The position numbers and the translations under genes are program-made. The notes under the pieces are model-generated. The model saw only the letters and a program-made list of their open reading frames with translations, had not been told where the DNA came from and ran no database searches. A stretch of 64,000 bases of DNA from Nocardioides luteus (GTDB lineage Bacteria; Actinomycetota; Actinomycetes; Propionibacteriales; Nocardioidaceae): the NCBI RefSeq assembly GCF_015752315.1, contig NZ_JADOVJ010000001.1, positions 248,001 through 312,000 on the forward strand, in the 5' to 3' direction. The first letter of the stretch is position 1, and every line of letters begins with the position of its first letter. This document shows, in pieces, positions 43,066 to 51,200 of the stretch.

Positions 43066-45302
43066 CCAAGCATCATGCGGTCGATGCCCTGCTCCTGTTC
43101 CTCCTCGGCACCATCGCCTTCCTCGGCTTCGACGACACCTACGCCGGCTGGACCTACCTGATCGCCGGTGTCGCGGGGCTCCTGCTCGGCATCCTCATCG
43201 CCTTCGTCGGCCGCGGCCAGCCGGTCGTCGTGCTGGCCGTGGGCCTTCTCGCCGCCTTCTTCGTGCTCGGCGGCGCGGTCGCGCTGCACGGGATCGGCGA
43301 CCTCTCCTTCCTCCCGGTCCCCGACACGATCGGCACCCTCGCCGACAACTCCGTGCACGGCTGGAAGCGGCTGCTGACCACGCTCCCGCCGGTCGACGGT
43401 GGGGCGCTGCTGACCATCCCCTACATCCTCGGCCTGGTCGCCGGCTGTGTCGGCTTCGCGCTCGCGGTGCGGGTCAAGGCGGCGCTGCCGCCGGTGCTCG
43501 TCGCGTTCGCGCTGATGGCCGGGGTGATCCTGCTCGGCGTGCAGGACCCGTCCAAGACCGCCCTGCTCGGTGCGCTCTTCGGGGCGATCGCGATCACCTG
43601 GCTCTGCATCCGCGGCATGCGGGCCCGTGCCCTCGCCGCCGGCGGTGGCCGTCGGCTCTCGCGCACCGCGATCGGGGCCGCCCTGTGCCTCGGCGCCGCC
43701 GGCCTGGCCTTCCTCGGCGGACCGCTGCTGCCGGGCCTCGCGCCCGAGCGCACGGTGCTGCGCGGCGAGATCGAGCCGCCCTTCAACGTCGGGCAGTACC
43801 CCTCGCCCCTGGCTGGCTTCCGGGTCTACACCAAGGGCTACCAGACCCCGGAGGACGACCGCCGGCTCTACGAGAAGGAGCTGTTCACCGTCTCGGGTCT
43901 GCCCGAGGGGACGCGCGTCCGGGTCGCCGCGATGGATTCGTACGACGGCACCGTCTGGCGCGCGGCCAACGACTCCGGCGAGACCGAGGGCCCCGACGAC
44001 ACCTTCCAGAAGATCAGCTCGACGCTGCGCAACCCGCTCGCCGACGGCAAGCAGGTGCGCGGCACGATCACGATCGGCGAGGACTTCGGCGGCGTCTGGG
44101 TGCCGCTGCCGACCGCACTCACCCACATCTCCTTCGACGGCCCCGACTCCGACTCGTTCCGCTACAACCTGGCCACCTCGACCGGCGTCCTGCCGACCGC
44201 GCTGAAGCCCGGCGACTCCTACTCCTTCACCGCCTCGGTCTCCGACGAGAACGTGACCAAGAAGAGCGAGGTGTGGTCCGGCGGGTCCCCGATCGGCGAC
44301 GAGGCGGCCCAGTTCCAGGCGCTCGCGGCCGAGTACGCCGGTGGTGGCGACTCCCCGATCACCAACGCGCTGGCGGTGGCCGAGAAGCTCAAGGAGGAGG
44401 GCACCTACACCGACGGCGAGCCGCCCAACCAGCAGTACCCGGCCGGCCACTCGCTGCGCCGGCTCGCCGACTTCACCGCCAAGGGCGGCCAGCTCGCCGG
44501 CAACGACGAGCAGTACGCCGCGCTGATGGCCGTCCTGGCCAACCAGGTCGGCGTGCCCGCCCGGGTGGTGCTGGGCGCCGTCGTCGGCTCCGACGGCGTC
44601 GTGCAGGGCAAGGACATGCACGCCTGGGTCGAGCTGCGGATGTCGGACGGGTCCTGGGCGACCCTGGACTGGTCCGAGTTCATGAACACCGAGAAGCCGC
44701 CCGAGCAGAACGCCCCCCAGCCCGAGGAGCTCGTCACCGGCAAGGTCGTCCCGCCGCCGGCGCCGGTGCGCCCGCCCGCGACCTCCGGCGACCCGCTGGA
44801 CGAGTCGGTGAACCAGAAGGCCAACTCGCGTCCCGACGGGTTCACGCTGCCGGGATGGCTGATCGCCGTCTTCACCTACGTCGGTATCCCGCTGCTGCTC
44901 ATCGCGGCCGTGTGCGGGGCGATCATCGGCGCCAAGATCTGGCGCCGGCATCGCCGGCGCACACGCGGCACCCCGGTCGCCCGTCTCTCCGGTGGCTGGC
45001 GAGAGACCATCGACCATGCCCGCGACTTCGGGGTCGGGGTGCCCGTCGGGGCGACCCGGCGCGAGCAGGCCTCGGTGCTGGCCACCTCGCCGGGCATGGA
45101 CGGTGCGCCGGGGCTGGCGCTGCTCACCGACAACACCATGTTCGGCGAGGCCGGACCGGACGATGCCGAGGTGGCTGCGTTCTGGGAGCAGGTCGGGACG
45201 CTTCGCTCGTCGGTCTCCGGATCGCGCACCAGGTGGCAACGCATCCGGGCCGCGATCAACCCGCTCTCGCTGCTGCCCGCCCGGCTGTGGCGCAAGCGCT
45301 GA
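43062..45302 (+). CDS. TgpA-like membrane protein with degenerate transglutaminase domain
   Basis: 746 residues. About seven N-terminal helices (1-230), a large outside part with the transglutaminase-like core (about 425-545), one more helix (about 605-630) and a cytoplasmic basic tail (RRHRRRTRG). His520 (DMHAWVEL) and Asp536 (TLDWSEF) of the triad are present, but the catalytic Cys position in the GxCEQY motif is Asp482 (GNDEQYAAL). The domain is therefore probably a binding module and not an enzyme. Last gene of the giant-MoxR-DUF58-Tgm operon. Confidence 0.87.
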   Translation: MTKHHAVDALLLFLLGTIAFLGFDDTYAGWTYLIAGVAGLLLGILIAFVGRGQPVVVLAVGLLAAFFVLGGAVALHGIGDLSFLPVPDTIGTLADNSVHGWKRLLTTLPPVDGGALLTIPYILGLVAGCVGFALAVRVKAALPPVLVAFALMAGVILLGVQDPSKTALLGALFGAIAITWLCIRGMRARALAAGGGRRLSRTAIGAALCLGAAGLAFLGGPLLPGLAPERTVLRGEIEPPFNVGQYPSPLAGFRVYTKGYQTPEDDRRLYEKELFTVSGLPEGTRVRVAAMDSYDGTVWRAANDSGETEGPDDTFQKISSTLRNPLADGKQVRGTITIGEDFGGVWVPLPTALTHISFDGPDSDSFRYNLATSTGVLPTALKPGDSYSFTASVSDENVTKKSEVWSGGSPIGDEAAQFQALAAEYAGGGDSPITNALAVAEKLKEEGTYTDGEPPNQQYPAGHSLRRLADFTAKGGQLAGNDEQYAALMAVLANQVGVPARVVLGAVVGSDGVVQGKDMHAWVELRMSDGSWATLDWSEFMNTEKPPEQNAPQPEELVTGKVVPPPAPVRPPATSGDPLDESVNQKANSRPDGFTLPGWLIAVFTYVGIPLLLIAAVCGAIIGAKIWRRHRRRTRGTPVARLSGGWRETIDHARDFGVGVPVGATRREQASVLATSPGMDGAPGLALLTDNTMFGEAGPDDAEVAAFWEQVGTLRSSVSGSRTRWQRIRAAINPLSLLPARLWRKR

Positions 45303-45303
45303 C

Positions 45304-45669
45304 TCAGTCGCCGAGCCCGTAGTCCCTGATCGAGTCCGCGGTGATCCGGAGGACCTCGCGCGAGGTCCCCGGCATCGGCGGGTCCACATCGGTGAGCGCC
45401 TCGGCGGTGCCGCGGATCTCGATCATCCGCGGCTGCCACGGGTTGGTGGAGGCGAGGTCATCGACCACGAACGCCACCTGGGCGTGCTTGCGGGCGTTCC
45501 TGAACTTCCGCGACCTGCCCATCTGGTGGCCGCCGATGACGATGCGGTGCTCCTCGTCGATCGTGAACCCCACGGGGTTGTTCTGCAGACCCCCGTCGGG
45601 GGCCAGGGTCGCGAGCCTTCCCAGGGGCTGGGTGCGGAGGTAGCGGAGCTGGGTGTCGGTGAACTTCAT
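45304..45669 (-). CDS. PPOX-class flavin/F420-dependent oxidoreductase
   Basis: 121 residues from ATG 45669; a TTG at 45690 lies inside the upstream gene and has no ribosome-binding site. Split-barrel fold with FTDTQLRYLRTQPLGRLATLAPDG at the start and GRSRKFRNARKHAQVAFVVDDLA, typical of the small actinobacterial PPOX family that binds FMN or F420. Substrate unknown. Convergent with the giant operon (1 bp gap) and 17 bp after the FAD-Rieske gene. Confidence 0.8.
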   Translation of the reverse strand: MKFTDTQLRYLRTQPLGRLATLAPDGGLQNNPVGFTIDEEHRIVIGGHQMGRSRKFRNARKHAQVAFVVDDLASTNPWQPRMIEIRGTAEALTDVDPPMPGTSREVLRITADSIRDYGLGD

Positions 45670-45686
45670 GGCTCCAGCGTCGGTGC

Positions 45687-47234
45687 TCAAGTCGGGTTGA
45701 GGTCAACCCCGCTCCGGTCCGTCGTCGACGGTCGTCCGAGCGGCCTGACGGCGGGACCGTCGAGGACGGCGCCGTCGGGCGAGAACCGGGAGCCGTGACA
45801 GGTGCAGTCCCAGCTGGCCTCGGCGGTGTTCCAGTGCAGCGGGCAGCCCAGATGGCTGCACCGCGGGCTCACGGTGTGCACGGTGCCCTCGAGGTCGCGG
45901 TAGCCGCCGACCGTGTGGCCGCCGACCTCGACGAGGCCGCCCTCGCCCGGCCGCAGGTCGGAGACGGAGCGGACCTCGGGGTCGTGGCGACGGCCCGCGA
46001 CGAGCTCCTGGCCGACCTTCAGGTTGTCCTTGATGAGCCGGCCGACGGCCCGGGCGTCGCCGATGCGGGTGGCGTCGAACGCGGGCAGCCACGGGTTGTC
46101 GTCGCCGGCGAGAAGATCGGCCAGCATCATCGCGGCCGCGGTTCCGCTGCTCAGACCCCACTTCTGGAAACCGGTGGCCACCATGACCAGCTCGCTCGTC
46201 GGGGAGTAGCCGACGTAGGGCACGCGGTCCGGGGTGGTGTAGTCCTGGGCCGACCATCGATAGTCGATCGCCTCGACGTCGAAGGTGGCCCGGGTCCAGC
46301 CCTCGAGGTCCGCGTACATCGTCTCGGTGTCGGGCTCGGCGCCGGTCTCGTGGCCGTTGCCGACGACGATCAGCCCGTTGGGGCCGGGGTCCAGCCACGG
46401 CCGTGTCGAGTGGGTGGGTGAGTCGACGCCGATCGCCATGCTGGTCGGCGCCGGGCCACGCAGGCGGACGGCCAGCCCGTAGGAGCGAGAGGGCCTGGTC
46501 CGCGCGAAGTATCCACCGAGCAGTCCGGGCGGAAGCAGCGTGGCGACGACGACCTGGTTCGCCACCACGGTCCCGGCGGAGGTGGTGAGCTCGACGGTCC
46601 GGTCGCGCTGCTCGTCGATGGCGGTGACCCGGGTGCCCTCGAAGATCCGTCCCCCGGCAGCCGTGAACGCGTCGGCGAGGCCTGCCATGTACCTGCCGGG
46701 ATGGAAGTGGATCTGGTCGTCGAAGACGACCGCCGCCTCGATGTCGAAGGGCAGGTCGGTACGGTCGGTCACCCGGGCCGGCAGGCCGAGCCCGGCCGCC
46801 GCCTCGGCCTCGTCCTCGATCCGGGAGCGTTGCTCCGGCGACCGGGTGTAGGCCACCGCCGGGGCTCGGGTCAGGTCACACCTGATCTCCAGCTCCGCGG
46901 CGAGATCGGCGACCTGCTCGACCCCCGCCCGCATCGCGTCGGCGTACCGGCGGGCGTTGTCGTCCCCGTGCCGTTTGACCAGCTCGGCGTAGATCAGCCC
47001 GTGCTGTGCGGTGACCTTTCCGGTGGTGTATCCGGTGGTACCGCCACCGACCGTCGCCGCCTCCAGCACGGCGACGCGCATGCCGCGTCGCTGGGCGAGC
47101 AGGGCCGTCGTCAGTCCGACGATGCCCCCACCCACCACAGCGACGTCGACCTCGAGATCGGCGTTCCGACTCGTGTCCAGGGTGGCGTGGCCCGGCCTCG
47201 CGGCCGTGGCCAGCCACACACTGTTGTGCTCCAT
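45687..47234 (-). CDS. FAD-dependent oxidoreductase with C-terminal Rieske domain
   Basis: 515 residues. DAO-type FAD domain: VDVAVVGGGIVGLTTALLA dinucleotide motif, AATVGGGTTGYTTGKVTAQH, and a C-terminal FAD contact ELVMVATGFQKWGLSSGTAA. The last 90 residues form a Rieske [2Fe-2S] domain with CSHLGCPLHWN and CTCHGSRFSPDG supplying the two Cys and two His ligands. Such fusions are widespread and their substrate is unknown. Neighbouring small redox and stress-type genes suggest a general oxidoreductase role. Confidence 0.87.
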   Translation of the reverse strand: MEHNSVWLATAARPGHATLDTSRNADLEVDVAVVGGGIVGLTTALLAQRRGMRVAVLEAATVGGGTTGYTTGKVTAQHGLIYAELVKRHGDDNARRYADAMRAGVEQVADLAAELEIRCDLTRAPAVAYTRSPEQRSRIEDEAEAAAGLGLPARVTDRTDLPFDIEAAVVFDDQIHFHPGRYMAGLADAFTAAGGRIFEGTRVTAIDEQRDRTVELTTSAGTVVANQVVVATLLPPGLLGGYFARTRPSRSYGLAVRLRGPAPTSMAIGVDSPTHSTRPWLDPGPNGLIVVGNGHETGAEPDTETMYADLEGWTRATFDVEAIDYRWSAQDYTTPDRVPYVGYSPTSELVMVATGFQKWGLSSGTAAAMMLADLLAGDDNPWLPAFDATRIGDARAVGRLIKDNLKVGQELVAGRRHDPEVRSVSDLRPGEGGLVEVGGHTVGGYRDLEGTVHTVSPRCSHLGCPLHWNTAEASWDCTCHGSRFSPDGAVLDGPAVRPLGRPSTTDRSGVDLNPT

Positions 47235-47254
47235 CAGGTACGTCCTCCGGGCGG

Positions 47255-47716
47255 TCAGGGTGCGATGTGGTCACCGGTGTGCGGCGTACGCCCCAGGGCC
47301 AGGCCGAGCGCGATCATGCCGGCGCCGAGGATCAGGTGGAGCCAGTTGTCGGCATCGTTGATCGGCACGAAGTTCGCGGCGCTCTCGTGGTCGATGGCCA
47401 GGCCGTAGATCCACAGGACCAGGTAGACCACGCCGCCGCCGATCAGGAAGCCGCGGGCTCCGTTCCAGGTCCTGGCCAGCACGAGGCCGGCGATCCCGAA
47501 CAGCAGATGGACGATGTTGTGCAGGATCGACACCTGGAAGATGCCGAGCAGCTGGGCCTCGGACTCGTGGCCCGCGAAGGTCATCGAGTCATAGTCGGTG
47601 GTGATGCCGGGGATGAACCCGAGTACACCGACGAGCAGGAAGGTGGCGCCCACGACCGTCGCGGCCGTTTGCAGCGCCGTCGCGGTCATGGACCGATAGT
47701 CAGATATGTCAGTCAT
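47255..47716 (-). CDS. DUF4383 four-helix membrane protein
   Basis: 153 residues from ATG 47716 (GTG 47746 is possible but has no ribosome-binding site). Four helices with DUF4383 marks: AATVVGATFLLVGVLGFIPGITT, ILHNIVHLLFGIAGLVLA and NWLHLILGAGMIALGLALG. The family is common in actinobacteria and unstudied. It precedes the FAD-Rieske gene by 20 bp on the same strand and is probably cotranscribed. Confidence 0.8.
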   Translation of the reverse strand: MTDISDYRSMTATALQTAATVVGATFLLVGVLGFIPGITTDYDSMTFAGHESEAQLLGIFQVSILHNIVHLLFGIAGLVLARTWNGARGFLIGGGVVYLVLWIYGLAIDHESAANFVPINDADNWLHLILGAGMIALGLALGRTPHTGDHIAP

Positions 47717-47795
47717 GTCTCGGCGGTACCCAGTGGCGGGGTTCACATGCCGACGGGCTTCGGGTAAGCGGAAGGTTTGTGTCCGGAATCAGGCC

Positions 47796-47801
47796 TAGCG
47801 T
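47796..47801 (+). promoter_or_regulatory. -10 box of a leaderless transcript
   Basis: TAGCGT ends 7 nt before ATG 47809; the ATG has no Shine-Dalgarno. It would drive the DinB/VOC pair. Confidence 0.45.
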
Positions 47802-47808
47802 CACCCGC

Positions 47809-48360
47809 ATGACGACCATCGACACCACGCAGCCGGTCGAGATGACACCGGTCATGGACGAGACCGGGACGCTGCTCAGCACGCTCGACCGCATCCGGCG
47901 TACGTTCGCCTGGAAGTGCGGGGGACTGACCGACGAGCAGCTGCGCCAACGGCTGGAGCCCTCGAGGATCACGCTCGGCTGGCTCCTCAAGCACCTCGCG
48001 TTCTGCGAGGACCACTACTTCACCGCGGTCCTCGCCGAGAGCGGCTACCCGGAGGTCTGGGCAGCCTACGGACCGGGTGAGGAGGGCTGGGACTGGCGGA
48101 CCGAGGCCGAGGACACGGCCGACGGGCTGATGGCCCTCTGGGAGGGTGCGGTCGCCAGGTCGCGCCGTTCCGTCACCGACGCCCTCGGCAAGGACGGGAT
48201 GGACACGCTCGCGACCAACGCCGAGTGGGGCGTCGAGGCCAACGCCCGTCGCTACATCGCCGACATGATCGAGGAGTACGCCCGCCACACCGGTCACGCC
48301 GACCTCATCCGCGAGTCCATCGACGGTCTCGTCGGCGAGGACCCGAGGGACGCCGAGTGA
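47809..48360 (+). CDS. DinB/DUF664 family protein
   Basis: 183 residues from ATG 47809 (a GTG 47779 upstream would contain the -10 box). Four-helix bundle family: LLSTLDRIRRTFAWKCGGLTDEQL, TLGWLLKHLAFCEDHYF and DMIEEYARHTGHADLIRESIDG carry the three His-type metal ligands (H in LKHLA, EDHYF, YARHTGHAD). DinB-fold proteins include mycothiol-dependent enzymes, which fits an actinobacterium, but the reaction here is unknown. The VOC gene follows after 1 bp. Confidence 0.82.
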   Translation: MTTIDTTQPVEMTPVMDETGTLLSTLDRIRRTFAWKCGGLTDEQLRQRLEPSRITLGWLLKHLAFCEDHYFTAVLAESGYPEVWAAYGPGEEGWDWRTEAEDTADGLMALWEGAVARSRRSVTDALGKDGMDTLATNAEWGVEANARRYIADMIEEYARHTGHADLIRESIDGLVGEDPRDAE

Positions 48361-48361
48361 C

Positions 48362-48757
48362 ATGGCGGGGATCCGCGGTGTCACCGGATGGATCGGCGTC
48401 AACCTCGCCTGCACCGACCCGCCCGCACTCGCCCGGTTCTATGCGGACCTGTTCGGCTGGGAGATCAGCAGCTCCGAGCCGGCGTGCGTCACGGTCCTCA
48501 TCCGTGACCCGTCGGGCAACGGCACGCACAGCAACCTCGCCTTCGAGCTCGACCGCCACTACCGCCGGCCGGTCTGGCCGAGCGAGCCCGATGCTCAGCA
48601 GCAGATGGTCCATCTGGACATCGGCGTCACCGACCTCTCCGCAGCGGTCGAGGACGCCGTCGCCCTGGGCGCGAGGGTCGCGGACTTCCAGCCCCAGGAC
48701 GACGTCCGGGTCATGCTCGACCCCGAGGGTCATCCCTTCTGTCTCTACCTCGACTAA
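48362..48757 (+). CDS. VOC (glyoxalase-fold) family protein
   Basis: 131 residues, two betaalphabetabetabeta modules: GWIGVNLACTDPPALARFYADLFGW and VHLDIGVTDLSAAVEDAVALGARV, ending FCLYLD. Typical of small actinobacterial glyoxalase/bleomycin-resistance-like proteins. ATG 48362 is 1 bp after the DinB stop. It overlaps the convergent PucR stop by 4 bp. Confidence 0.82.
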   Translation: MAGIRGVTGWIGVNLACTDPPALARFYADLFGWEISSSEPACVTVLIRDPSGNGTHSNLAFELDRHYRRPVWPSEPDAQQQMVHLDIGVTDLSAAVEDAVALGARVADFQPQDDVRVMLDPEGHPFCLYLD

Positions 48758-49935
48758 CCCAACGCGACCGTGAGGGCCAGGATCGTCGCGGGGTCGTCGA
48801 GCCGGTCCCCGTACGCATCGCGCAGCTGTCCGATCCGATAGCGGACGGTCTGGGGGTGGATGAAGAGCTCGGCGGCGACCTCGTCGCGCCGGCCCTGGTG
48901 CAGGAGCCAGGAGCGGAGGGTCTCGGTGAGCTTCTCGGCGGTGGCGGGGCGTAGGTCGGCCAAGGGGGCCAGCACCTGGGCGCGGAGGTCCTCACGGGCA
49001 TCGGCATCGGCCGAGAGGACGAGCTCGACGAGGTGCTGCTCGGTGTCGGAGCCGAGGCCGGCGAAGTGGGCGCGCCGGGCGCGCTCGTAGGAGATCCGGG
49101 CCTCGCGCCAGGGCTTGGCCGGGCCGACGACCGACCGGCGGCCCTCCAGGGCCTTCATCAGCGCCCGCCGCCGACGGCCGTGGGCATCGGGGACGAGCAG
49201 CAGGGTGTGGTCGTCGAGATCCTGCAGGTCGTCGTGCTCGAGCGTGCCCTGGTTGACCTTGGCGAGGATGGTGCCGACCTGGGAGTTGGGGACGAGCACC
49301 GCGGTCAGCGTGCTCGGCGGGGTCCACTCGGCCCGCACCGCCGCGTCGTCGAGCTCCTCCGGCGTCGCCTCGGCGAGCAGCTTCCTGGCCAGCCGCTCCC
49401 GCAGCTGTCGTTGTACGCGTCCGGTGGTGGCGCGCTCGTCGGCGTGCCCGGCCGCGGAGGCCTCCGAGATCTCGTCGATCCAGGCGAAGACCAGTGCCGA
49501 GAACTCCACCAGCATCGCCGGTGCCATGCCGCCCTCGACGGCCTTCCTGGCGAGCTCGCGCCAGGCGACCCGGGCGCCGATGCGGTAGGCGGCGAGCAGA
49601 GCCTCCATCGTGCGTCCGCTCCTGGCCTCGCCGCGCCCCAGGTCGTAGGCGCCCTGGAGCGCCGGCGGGGTCGCGGCCACGACGTCGGCGGGCAGATCGT
49701 TTCCGGAAGCGAGGGACAGGAAGCCGCCCAGCGCCACGCCCACCGCCGTCCGGATGGTCTCGCCCATGTGGCCGGAGAGCGCGTCCTGGTACGGCGGCAC
49801 CTCCGCGATGATCGCGGAGACGACGTCCTCGCCGACCTGGGGGAGCACCGCGCGGATCGCCGCGACGATCTCGGGCGTCAGGTGGACGTCGTAGGAGGAA
49901 AGTGAGGGGATCTCTCGGGAACTTTTGTTCGTCAC
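48754..49935 (-). CDS. PucR/CdaR-type regulator
   Basis: 393 residues from GTG 49935 with AGGCGG 8 nt upstream. A helical N-terminal sensor part (IVAAIRAVLPQVGEDVVSAI to about 170), a GGDEF-related middle domain, and a C-terminal PucR helix-turn-helix (LLHQGRRDEVAAELFIHPQT then VRYRIGQLRDAYG). It is divergent from the ferredoxin reductase/desaturase genes with a 63-bp gap, which suggests that it controls them. Signal unknown. Confidence 0.83.
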   Translation of the reverse strand: MTNKSSREIPSLSSYDVHLTPEIVAAIRAVLPQVGEDVVSAIIAEVPPYQDALSGHMGETIRTAVGVALGGFLSLASGNDLPADVVAATPPALQGAYDLGRGEARSGRTMEALLAAYRIGARVAWRELARKAVEGGMAPAMLVEFSALVFAWIDEISEASAAGHADERATTGRVQRQLRERLARKLLAEATPEELDDAAVRAEWTPPSTLTAVLVPNSQVGTILAKVNQGTLEHDDLQDLDDHTLLLVPDAHGRRRRALMKALEGRRSVVGPAKPWREARISYERARRAHFAGLGSDTEQHLVELVLSADADAREDLRAQVLAPLADLRPATAEKLTETLRSWLLHQGRRDEVAAELFIHPQTVRYRIGQLRDAYGDRLDDPATILALTVALG

Positions 49936-49998
49936 GTATAAATCCGCCTATCAGATTCACGTCGCTGACACAGGAGTTTACCTCGCACAAATAGCATC

Positions 49999-51168
49999 AT
50001 GGAATACATGGTTGAGATGTCCACGTCCCCCGCCCTGTTCGCCCCGGGCGAGGCCAGGCGCCCCGCATGGCGGGAGCGGTTCTCGCGCAAGGCGTGGGAG
50101 GTCGCCGAGACGATCGCCACGCCGCTGGCTCCGGCCGACTACCTCGACATGTTCAACCCGCTGCGACCAGGCGCTGACCTGCGCGGACGCATCGTGAAGG
50201 TCACGCCGGAGACCGCCGACGCGGCGACCATCGAGATCAAGCCCGGCGCCGACTGGGCGGGCCACACACCCGGTCAGTACGTCCGCGTGGGCGTCGACGT
50301 CAACGGCGTCCGCCACTGGCGGGCCTACTCGCTGACCCACGGCCCCCGCAAGGACGGCCTCATCTCGATCACCGTCAAGGCCGTCCCCGACGGCAAGGTC
50401 TCCAGCCACCTGGTGCGCCGCCTGCGCCCCGGCAAGATCGTCCACCTCGAGCAGGCCGCCGGTGACTTCGTGCTGCCCAGCGACCTGCGCGGCCACAAGT
50501 TCCTGATGGTCACCGCCGGCTCCGGCGTGACCCCGGTCATCGGGATGCTGCGCAACCTCTTCCCGGTCACCGACGAGGGCGTGGTCGAGCACCAGCGCCT
50601 CGACGTCACCGTCGTCCACGTCGCCCCGAGCCGTCCCGACTCGATCTTCATCCGCAACCTCGAGTCCCTCCACGAGGCCGGCGCGATCCGCCTCGTCACC
50701 CGCTACACCGGCTCCGAGGGCCGTCTCGACATCGACACCCTCACCGAGCTCGTGCCCGACCTGAAGGACCGGAAGGCCTACGCCTGCGGTCCGGCCGGGC
50801 TTCTCGACAACCTCCAGGCCTGGTACGACGCCGAGGGCCTGCCGCTCCAGACCGAGCAGTTCCGGCTGGCCACGGTCGTCACCGGCGAGGGCGGCACGCT
50901 CGCCTTCACCGGCAGGACCGTCGAAGCACCTGGTGACAAGCCGATCCTCGACGCCGCCGAAGAGGCTGGCGTCCTCATGCCGAGCGGCTGCCGTATGGGC
51001 ATCTGCTTCGGCTGTGTGCTCCCGATGAAGGAGGGCGCCGTCCGCGACCTCCGCAACGGCGAGCTCACCGTTGCCCGCCCGGGTGAGACCGGCCCCGAAG
51101 GGGTACCGATCCAGACCTGCATCTCCGCCGCCGCCGGCGAGTGCGTCATCGACCACCCCGCCTCCTGA
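49999..51168 (+). CDS. Ferredoxin reductase partner of the desaturase
   Basis: 389 residues as given; ATG 50008 or 50017 are alternative starts, and a TAGCAT at 49992-49997 makes 50008 attractive. Domains: FAD-binding beta barrel (about 50-145; RAYSLTH), NAD-binding (about 150-280; MVTAGSGVTPVIGMLRN, YACGPAGLLD) and a C-terminal plant-type [2Fe-2S] ferredoxin (about 300-389; SGCRMGICFGCVLPM, CISAAAGEC). This is the build of mycobacterial Rv3230c, which passes electrons from NADPH to the DesA3 desaturase; the adjacent desaturase gene fits the same role. Confidence 0.85.
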   Translation: MEYMVEMSTSPALFAPGEARRPAWRERFSRKAWEVAETIATPLAPADYLDMFNPLRPGADLRGRIVKVTPETADAATIEIKPGADWAGHTPGQYVRVGVDVNGVRHWRAYSLTHGPRKDGLISITVKAVPDGKVSSHLVRRLRPGKIVHLEQAAGDFVLPSDLRGHKFLMVTAGSGVTPVIGMLRNLFPVTDEGVVEHQRLDVTVVHVAPSRPDSIFIRNLESLHEAGAIRLVTRYTGSEGRLDIDTLTELVPDLKDRKAYACGPAGLLDNLQAWYDAEGLPLQTEQFRLATVVTGEGGTLAFTGRTVEAPGDKPILDAAEEAGVLMPSGCRMGICFGCVLPMKEGAVRDLRNGELTVARPGETGPEGVPIQTCISAAAGECVIDHPAS

Positions 51169-51200
51169 GCATCCCCCACACGACGAGAAGTGAGACAGCC

